Below the pieces are notes generated by a model. It was not told the DNA's origin. It made no database searches and saw only the letters and a program-made list of their open reading frames with translations. This document shows, in pieces, positions 23,108 to 28,340 of a stretch of DNA of 28,340 nt; the stretch's first letter is position 1; each line of letters starts with the position of its first letter. This DNA comes from Syntrophorhabdaceae bacterium (GTDB lineage: Bacteria > Desulfobacterota > Syntrophorhabdia > Syntrophorhabdales > Syntrophorhabdaceae): contig JAOAFK010000112.1 in the NCBI GenBank assembly GCA_026416315.1, forward strand, positions 1-28,340, written 5' to 3'. The translations under genes and the position numbers were made by a program.

Positions 23108-25747
23108 CTATTTTAAAAACTTTCTGATGGAGGCAAATATTGAAAGGATAAAACCAAAAATACCACCCCATAAAAAAATATATCTTTTATAATCTACCAC
23201 TTCTATTGTGTAACCCAGTCCTAATTTAGAGATAATAATGTTTAAATGATATGAAAGAGCAGGAAGAATAAGGGAAGATATTAAAAAAACCATTGCAAGG
23301 GAGAAAAGAATATATTTTATGAAGGTGTTTAAAGATATGAGCACCTTATTTAAAAAGACAAGATTCTCTATTTTTTCTTCTATCAGGGTTATTTCTTTCT
23401 CTGTCTTCATACATATTGAATCCATTTCTTCTATTTCCCTTAGCGATGCCCCTTCTATCTTTTTTAAAATCTCTTCTGTGACCTTTGAAAATTCTTCAAG
23501 CTGGGCCTTATATTCAAATGCAAACCTTCTATATCTCAACTCTTTTATTTTTTCCAATGCCCTATCAATTCTCTCTGAAATGCTCTTTAGTTTTATTTTT
23601 AATTCATCCTTTTTTATCCTTAAAAGGTTGTATATTTTAGACTTAACCATATGGGAGAGATTGGTTGCATCTAAATAGCCAGAAAAACTATCCTGACTGA
23701 TAAGGTTTTTAATTTTTATAAACTGACCTTCGATTTCTGAAATTTGCTCCATATCCATAAAGTTTTTTGACTTAAAAAATTCTTTTTCAGCCTCAACCGA
23801 TACATCTACTGCACTTTGTTTAGCCCTTTTAAATATTTTTTCAAGTGTTTCAGCAATCAATTCTCTGTAATGGAATAACTCACCATCTATATATGAAAAG
23901 AGAAAATAATCCCTGTCATCCCCTATCAAGTTCGTTAAACTATTCATTGCCTTTGCATGTTTTTCCATTTGGAGATCTATTTTCATGCCGAGATAATAGG
24001 CATCAAAACACAAAGGGTCATACACGGTGATTTCGTTTATAATCTTTAATGCATCATTAAATCTGTTTTCAAGATAATAAAGACGGGCAAGCAATAGATT
24101 TAAAAAATCTTTATGTATTTTATTTTTTGCGCATTTTATTGCCTTTTTAAGATACTTTTCCCCGCTCTCCCAATCATCTTTTTCTATGAATAGAAGTGCA
24201 TAAATACAGTATATTTTGAAATGTTCAGATGAATTTTCCATGGCCTTTTCAAGGCAGGCCTCCCCCTTTTCATAATCAGAGATACGGAGAGAATCCTGGG
24301 CAAGCCATAAAAGCCCACCTTCATTTACACACCCTGTATTCTTTGCCACAACCCAATCTTGTTCTTTACAGTTCCAGATGTTTCTCAAAAAGCGTAACTG
24401 AAAAACCCTTGTGGGCTCAAAAAAAGCTTCATATGCAATTTTTAGTTCGTTACTAACATCAATATTCACCGCACCTGATATTTGAAACTCCTTTGATAGC
24501 AAGAGATTAAAAAAAAGACTGTTTATATTATCCATTGAGTATTGGGCAAGCCTTTTGATTGAGTCTGTTATTTCTGGTAAATTCTTTGTAGGGCATTGTG
24601 TGGGTTTATGTTTTTTACTACTGCAATAAAAACAGGGCCTGTGAGAACCATCTTGTAATAAATATCCGTAGTTAAACGGCCCAATGTCTCTGTTTTTTTC
24701 ATCTGTATAAAAGAGCCTGTAAAACCTTTTTGAACCTGCATTTACTGCTGGTTTTTTTATATGCTCGATGCTTATATTACCTGTTGCTAAAAATGCATCT
24801 TCTGAAATATATATATAATTGGGGTTTAGATATTTTCTATATTCCTCGAACCGGATTAGATCATTTTTTGCATCATTTATGTTATCAATGATAAAATGAA
24901 CAGGAACAATACCTATTTCTTCTATTTTTTTTGTGCCTTTTCTTAGGGTGTCCATTAAGTATTTTGCCACATCCACTGTCATGGATGGGTCTTTCAAATA
25001 GAATATTAGAGTATCATTTTCAAACATACTTAACCTTTTAATCTTATCCTTAATATATACATCATCACCTTTTATAAAGTTTTTCCAGAAATCGTAAAAC
25101 GCTTTCACTGTTAAAGCTATAGGGCATATAAAAAATGCAATATTTTCATTATCTAATATGAAATCTTCATCCCATGTTACAGAAAAAACACTAAACCTAT
25201 CCAAAATATTTTTTTTATCCGTTTGATCAATCATTTCAAAATGGACAAAGGGTGTATCTTTAACCTGTTCAAACAGTTCGCTGGAAATATAGATTTTATC
25301 CCCTTCAGCAAGGTTTGTAAGTTTTGAAGCAACATTCACAACATCTCCATATATATCCTCTTTTTCAACAAGGACATTTCCGTAATGTATACCTACCCTG
25401 ATTTTGACTGACAAAGCATTTGATTGTTTATTAAATAATTGAACCTTTTGCTGAAGATGAACAGCTGCCTTTAATGCATCAATAGGGTTTTTAAAGTATG
25501 CCATTATTGAATCGCCTATGTATTTTATTATATGACCATTAAACCTGGTTATAACAGAAGATGCAGTGTTATAATGGTTCTGGAGCATTTCCATGCCATG
25601 CTCATCACCATATATTTTAAAAAATTCTGTAGAGCCTACAATATCAGTAAAAAACACGGCAATCTTTTTAGTTAATGATTCTTTATCTATTTTGTCATTG
25701 GTGTGAATATGTGAGGTTTTTGCCATTTGATATGCAAGATTTTTCAT
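23108..25747 (-). CDS. Class III adenylate/guanylate cyclase-domain protein with zinc knuckle, TPR repeats and two C-terminal membrane helices
   Basis: An 879-residue multidomain protein. Residues 28-190 form a class III cyclase domain with metal aspartates D35 (FFTDIVGST) and D79 (YIGDSIMAYF), purine-contact residues K75 and D131, and N138. The position of the transition-state Arg is Lys142 (NVASKL). Residues about 200-346 look like a worn second cyclase copy (FENDTLIFYL, NPNYIYISEDAF). C372, C375, H380 and C385 form a CX2CX4HX4C zinc knuckle. TPR-like helices span about 480-620, coiled coil about 660-790, and two membrane helices lie at the end (ILFSLAMVFLISSLILPALS and YIFLWGGIFGFILSIFA). 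The protein should be tail-anchored with the cyclase in the cytoplasm. Whether it makes cAMP, cGMP or nothing is unclear because of Lys142. Confidence 0.82.
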   Translation of the reverse strand: MKNLAYQMAKTSHIHTNDKIDKESLTKKIAVFFTDIVGSTEFFKIYGDEHGMEMLQNHYNTASSVITRFNGHIIKYIGDSIMAYFKNPIDALKAAVHLQQKVQLFNKQSNALSVKIRVGIHYGNVLVEKEDIYGDVVNVASKLTNLAEGDKIYISSELFEQVKDTPFVHFEMIDQTDKKNILDRFSVFSVTWDEDFILDNENIAFFICPIALTVKAFYDFWKNFIKGDDVYIKDKIKRLSMFENDTLIFYLKDPSMTVDVAKYLMDTLRKGTKKIEEIGIVPVHFIIDNINDAKNDLIRFEEYRKYLNPNYIYISEDAFLATGNISIEHIKKPAVNAGSKRFYRLFYTDEKNRDIGPFNYGYLLQDGSHRPCFYCSSKKHKPTQCPTKNLPEITDSIKRLAQYSMDNINSLFFNLLLSKEFQISGAVNIDVSNELKIAYEAFFEPTRVFQLRFLRNIWNCKEQDWVVAKNTGCVNEGGLLWLAQDSLRISDYEKGEACLEKAMENSSEHFKIYCIYALLFIEKDDWESGEKYLKKAIKCAKNKIHKDFLNLLLARLYYLENRFNDALKIINEITVYDPLCFDAYYLGMKIDLQMEKHAKAMNSLTNLIGDDRDYFLFSYIDGELFHYRELIAETLEKIFKRAKQSAVDVSVEAEKEFFKSKNFMDMEQISEIEGQFIKIKNLISQDSFSGYLDATNLSHMVKSKIYNLLRIKKDELKIKLKSISERIDRALEKIKELRYRRFAFEYKAQLEEFSKVTEEILKKIEGASLREIEEMDSICMKTEKEITLIEEKIENLVFLNKVLISLNTFIKYILFSLAMVFLISSLILPALSYHLNIIISKLGLGYTIEVVDYKRYIFLWGGIFGFILSIFASIRKFLK
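24593..24634 (-). other. CCHC zinc-knuckle segment inside the cyclase protein
   Basis: The encoded segment is CFYCSSKKHKPTQC (residues 372-385) and fits the CX2CX4HX4C zinc-knuckle spacing exactly. Such knuckles usually bind single-stranded RNA or DNA, or proteins, and are rare in bacteria. It sits between the second cyclase-like region and the TPR part. Confidence 0.6.
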
Positions 25748-25796
25748 CTATAATTTTATCGGCAGAAAAGATGATTTTTTAACCCCGACAATGTTT

Positions 25797-27377
25797 TTAT
25801 TTATATATCCCACAACCAAAAATAAGGTCATCAACCTTTTCAAAATACGCTGATTTCAGAGATATTTCACCTGTTGCGGGATTCATCCATTTATAATCCA
25901 CCCACCCTGAACCTTTTTTCTTTGCTGTTTCTATTATTTCTCTTATAAAATATTTACCATCTGCATCTTTTAAATCGTACATATTTTTTCCAGTAAGGGC
26001 AGGGTTTCCTCCATTAGCAAGGGTTAACCCTTGTTCATCTATCACATAGATATATAGGTCTTTGTTTATAAACTCTCCTTGGTTGTTATTAAATTCCTTG
26101 CATGATTTTTCTTTTCCGTATTTTTTAAAATATTGAATGGCTTTAAAGACAAGTTCTTTTGCTTCCTCAGCAGAACCGAGTTTTTTATCAAGTTTTATAT
26201 CCTTTAATTTAATTTTTTTGATAATTTTATTGAGCTCTGTAGATAACTCTGCAATTTGTTTTGATGCCTGTACATTTTCCTTAACATTTTTCTGGGCATC
26301 TGTCATAATCTTAGATATCTCTTGGATATTATTTGAAATCTCATTTGTTGTGGCTGTTTGCTGCTCTGATGCAACGGCAATTTGATTTATCTGTGTTGCA
26401 AGGGTATTTATCTGATGTAGTATGTCCCTTAAGGTTGCACTGGATTTATCTGTTTCTTTAGCGCCCTTTTCAGCCTCTTTTACCCCTTCTTCCATGGAAG
26501 AAACTGCAGCCCTTGTCTCTGATTGCATGGTTTTTATGGTGACACCAATATCTTTTGTTGCCTTTGATGTCCTTTCTGCAAGTTTTCTCACCTCATCGGC
26601 AACAACGGCAAAGCCCCTTCCATGTTCTCCTGCTCGAGCTGCCTCTATTGCTGCATTTAGTGCAAGGAGGTTAGTTTGATCTGCTATCTCCTCAATTATT
26701 GCTGCAATCTCACCGATCTGTTCTGACCTTTCACCGAGGCTTTTTATCACCTTTGCTGATTCATTAACCCTTTCGCCGATTCTTTTCATGGCCGAAACAA
26801 TGCTTAGGATAATTTGTTCACCCTGTATGGCAGCACTATTCGCCCTTTCTGAGCTCTGGGCAGCCACAACACAGTTTTTTGCAATCTCCCCTGAGGTTGT
26901 GGACATCTCTTCAGATGCAACAGCAACAGAATTTATCTGTTTTACAATTTCATCAAATCCCTTACCCATCTGATTTGAAGTCACTTCGAGGGTATTTGCT
27001 GCGTAAGATATTTTGTTTATATTTATAGACATCTGCCTTATAGTGTTATTTAGCATATCAAGAAACGCATTGAAATCCTTTTCTAATTCGCTTAATTCTT
27101 TTCCATCCACCGTAATATATGCTTCAAGATTTCCCCCTGATGCTTCTTTTAATGAGTTTTCAATATTAGTTGTAGATAAGCCAGTTTTTTTGATATTATA
27201 AATTCCAAAAATTATCAAAATAATTGTAAGGGCAGCTAAAATCCCGAAAAAAATTGTTAGGTCAATAATGGTATTCTTTCCTGTTAGCCAGAAAAAGGCA
27301 AAGATTCCATAACCAACAAGAAAAAATACAGAAAGAAATGTAAAAAGAAAAATTTTCTTTTTAATATGGTTTTTCAC
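25797..27377 (-). CDS. Methyl-accepting chemotaxis protein with C-terminal cytoplasmic Cache domain
   Basis: A 526-residue receptor. Two membrane helices at the N-terminus (about 8-32 and 36-60) are separated by only a few residues, so there is no periplasmic sensor domain. A HAMP-like stretch is followed by the long signalling coil with the canonical tip (IADQTNLLALNAAIEAARAG, then HGRGFAVVADEVRKLAERT). Residues about 405-526 form a single Cache domain (AKELVFKAIQYFKKYGKEK, LYIYVIDEQGLTLANGGNP, LTGKNMYDLKDADGKYF, GSGWVDYKWMNPATG). Cache domains bind small ligands and normally lie outside the membrane; here the order places it in the cytoplasm. The start is a GTG at 27377 with AGGAG 6 bases ahead. 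No chemotaxis or flagellar genes are nearby. It may sense a metabolite or redox-linked ligand; the ligand is unknown. Confidence 0.92.
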   Translation of the reverse strand: MKNHIKKKIFLFTFLSVFFLVGYGIFAFFWLTGKNTIIDLTIFFGILAALTIILIIFGIYNIKKTGLSTTNIENSLKEASGGNLEAYITVDGKELSELEKDFNAFLDMLNNTIRQMSININKISYAANTLEVTSNQMGKGFDEIVKQINSVAVASEEMSTTSGEIAKNCVVAAQSSERANSAAIQGEQIILSIVSAMKRIGERVNESAKVIKSLGERSEQIGEIAAIIEEIADQTNLLALNAAIEAARAGEHGRGFAVVADEVRKLAERTSKATKDIGVTIKTMQSETRAAVSSMEEGVKEAEKGAKETDKSSATLRDILHQINTLATQINQIAVASEQQTATTNEISNNIQEISKIMTDAQKNVKENVQASKQIAELSTELNKIIKKIKLKDIKLDKKLGSAEEAKELVFKAIQYFKKYGKEKSCKEFNNNQGEFINKDLYIYVIDEQGLTLANGGNPALTGKNMYDLKDADGKYFIREIIETAKKKGSGWVDYKWMNPATGEISLKSAYFEKVDDLIFGCGIYK

Positions 27378-27558
27378 GGCATACTCCTGTTTTTTTACTT
27401 TTAATATTTTTTCGGTAATTTTTAATTATTCTTAAGTCAAAATATATCGTAGGAAATTTATTTAGCTTGAACTTGCTGAATATCTTTTAGGTAGGTTATA
27501 ACATTAAAACATTTGGAATTTCTGTATGTTAATGGCAGATGAAAAAATAATGCGTATT

Positions 27559-27825
27559 TTATCCCCCTGCTAAAAACACAAGAACAGCTAAAGAATCACC
27601 GTTTTTTACAGGATAATTAAGCTCTTCTTTACCTGTGCTTTTACCGTTTACAAGGACTTCTATATACCCTTTCAACTTATTTTTTTTATCGAACAATTTT
27701 TTTTCCATATGAGGATACTGTTGCAGAATTGAATCTATGCATTCTCCTACAGTGTTTCCTTCCACAACTAAATTGAGTTCAGTGCCGTTGTTAAGAAACG
27801 GATGCAATGTCACGTTCACTCCCAT
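27559..27825 (-). CDS. MoaD/ThiS-family sulfur-carrier protein
   Basis: An 88-residue ubiquitin-fold protein ending in the di-glycine tail FLAGG, which is adenylated and thiocarboxylated in MoaD and ThiS. Other visible features are NVTLHPFLNNGTELNL, GYIEVLVNGKS (the usual INVLVNG strand) and NGDSLAVLVFLAGG. It may supply sulfur for molybdopterin or tungstopterin, as needed by the AOR in this window, or for another pathway; no moaE, moeB or thiF gene is beside it, so the target is open. I start it at ATG 27825 because GGAGG lies 5 bases ahead; the ATG at 27835-27837 overlaps that ribosome site and would lack one. It is a single-gene unit with its own predicted promoter. Confidence 0.85.
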   Translation of the reverse strand: MGVNVTLHPFLNNGTELNLVVEGNTVGECIDSILQQYPHMEKKLFDKKNKLKGYIEVLVNGKSTGKEELNYPVKNGDSLAVLVFLAGG

Positions 27826-27830
27826 AATAG

Positions 27831-27835
27831 CCTCC
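27831..27835 (-). promoter_or_regulatory. Ribosome binding site that sets the MoaD-like start
   Basis: GGAGG on the minus strand lies 5 bases before ATG 27825 and overlaps the upstream in-frame ATG at 27835-27837. It therefore supports the shorter, 88-residue protein. Confidence 0.75.
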
Positions 27836-27864
27836 ATAAAAAATGTAAAACTTAAATCGTTGCT

Positions 27865-27894
27865 ATAATATAAATCTAATTTTTATAATGTCAA
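27865..27894 (-). promoter_or_regulatory. Predicted promoter of the MoaD-like gene
   Basis: On the minus strand TTGACA (27894-27889) is followed after 18 bases by TATTAT (27870-27865). The expected start is near 27858, giving a leader of about 33 bases that contains the GGAGG site. Confidence 0.55.
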
Positions 27895-27969
27895 GATAAA
27901 TAATTAAAATTTTCATTTAAGAATGCCAGAGATGTTTATAATAATACACTTATATTTTTTATAAATTTG

Positions 27970-27996
27970 TTGACAACTTCATGTAATAAATATTAA
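27970..27996 (+). promoter_or_regulatory. Possible promoter of the CoA-ligase gene
   Basis: TTGACA and TATTAA are 15 bases apart, shorter than ideal, in very AT-rich DNA where chance matches are common. If real, it would give a leader of roughly 180 bases that includes the inverted repeat at 28114-28140. Confidence 0.3.
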
Positions 27997-28113
27997 AGTT
28001 TTAAAAAAAAATTTAAATAATTAAGATTAAAAAATTATTTTAATGTTCATTATTGAATAATATGGACTAAAAATATTTTTTAAATTTTGTAATACTAAAA
28101 GAGGTAACTACAC

Positions 28114-28140
28114 GTTCAAATGGGTAAAAACTATTTGAAC
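28114..28140. promoter_or_regulatory. Inverted repeat upstream of the CoA-ligase gene, candidate operator or leader hairpin
   Basis: GTTCAAAT and ATTTGAAC are perfect inverted arms of 8 bases, 11 bases apart; a G-T and a G-C pair extend the stem inside. It lies 41 bases before the ATG. It could be an operator for a regulator of aromatic-acid use or a hairpin in the messenger leader. There is no T run after it, so a terminator is unlikely. Confidence 0.5.
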
Positions 28141-28181
28141 ATTAAATGTAATACAAACTAATTAAAACCCAAGGAGGCCCC

Positions 28182-28340
28182 ATGACCACAAACCACAGCA
28201 TTTACTGGAACCCATTATTAGAAACAATGGACCGTGAGAAACTCCGAACCTTACAGCTAAAAAAGTTCAGGCGTATCTTCGAATGGGCATATAACAACTC
28301 TCCCTTCTATAGAAAGCTATACAAGGATGCAGGCATCGAA
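28182..28340 (+). CDS. Phenylacetate-CoA-ligase-like (AMP-forming) enzyme, 5' end only
   Basis: The first 53 residues of a gene that runs off the window. The sequence IYWNPLLETMDREKLRTLQL and then the WAYNNSPFYRKLYKDAGI stretch match the N-terminus of phenylacetate-CoA ligase (PaaK) and its relatives, which activate aromatic acids to CoA thioesters with ATP; related proteins include coenzyme F390 synthetase-like enzymes. The catalytic and nucleotide-binding motifs lie outside the window, so the substrate is not settled. AAGGAGG about 4 bases before the ATG is a very strong ribosome site. A long AT-rich upstream region with an inverted repeat suggests regulated expression. Confidence 0.85.
   Translation, partial: MTTNHSIYWNPLLETMDREKLRTLQLKKFRRIFEWAYNNSPFYRKLYKDAGIE

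Larger units (their letters stand above)
27826..28181. other. Very AT-rich intergenic control region between the MoaD-like gene and the CoA-ligase gene
   Basis: About 355 bases with long A and T runs and no open reading frame that looks coding on either strand. It holds a predicted minus-strand promoter for the MoaD-like gene, a weaker plus-strand promoter, and a clear inverted repeat at 28114-28140 in front of the CoA-ligase gene. I see no tRNA, no rho-independent terminator and no mobile-element end. Confidence 0.6.

Noticed and set aside
27378..27450. Sigma-28-like flagellar promoter upstream of the chemotaxis receptor (TAAG-N14-ACCGAAAA on the minus strand)
   Set aside because: It misses the consensus at several positions and in spacing, in AT-rich DNA where such partial matches are frequent.
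27970..28113. Small RNA, tRNA, CRISPR or mobile-element end in the AT-rich intergenic region
   Set aside because: No cloverleaf, no repeat-spacer pattern, no terminal repeats and no T-run hairpin terminator could be found by eye.

Overview
The window looks like a chromosomal piece of a strictly anaerobic, Gram-negative bacterium of moderate to low GC. The best guess is a syntrophic deltaproteobacterium-type organism (Syntrophorhabdus or Desulfobacterota style). The reasons are an RND efflux pump with an outer-membrane lipoprotein, a trimeric NADH-linked [FeFe] hydrogenase, a tungsten-type aldehyde:ferredoxin oxidoreductase, the redox repressor Rex, and the start of a phenylacetate-CoA-ligase-like gene. 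The taxonomic call is inference; no rRNA or tRNA gene was seen.

Layout. 1-2881 (+): the 3' end of an RND transporter gene, its OprM/NodT-type outer-membrane partner, then a DUF763 gene. 2828-5253 (-): a two-gene unit of a double GT2-like glycosyltransferase and a DUF4922 (GALT/Ap4A-phosphorylase-like) protein; it overlaps DUF763 tail to tail. 5331-5735 (+): a small CoA-binding protein. 5752-13692 (-): the centre of the window, rex-hydC-hydB-hydA-hydS-PP2C. Rex and a bifurcating-type HydABC hydrogenase are followed, through overlapping genes, by a sensory-type [FeFe] hydrogenase with a PAS domain and a SpoIIE/PP2C phosphatase with an extra C-terminal module. 13693-13879 is a divergent control region with a long palindrome at the predicted rex start site. 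13880-18935 (+): AOR, a GT4 glycosyltransferase, a methyltransferase and a radical SAM protein, nearly contiguous. 18989-21766 (+): hrcA-grpE-dnaJ without dnaK. 21738-27377 (-): rarA, a large cyclase/TPR/membrane protein containing a CCHC zinc knuckle, and a chemotaxis receptor whose only recognisable sensor is a cytoplasmic C-terminal Cache domain. 27559-27825 (-): a MoaD/ThiS-like sulfur carrier. 27826-28181 is a very AT-rich control region in front of the truncated CoA-ligase gene.

How it fits together. HydABC would exchange electrons between NADH, ferredoxin and H2. AOR would exchange them between ferredoxin and aldehydes/acids. Rex would read NADH/NAD+, and HydS-PP2C would read H2 or redox state and pass the signal on as protein dephosphorylation. 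The MoaD-like protein could serve synthesis of the pterin cofactor used by AOR. The result is a compact redox-control locus for a fermentative or syntrophic metabolism.

The strongest leads are the HydS-PP2C output module, the zinc-knuckle cyclase, the double GT2/DUF4922 pair and the rex/AOR palindromes.
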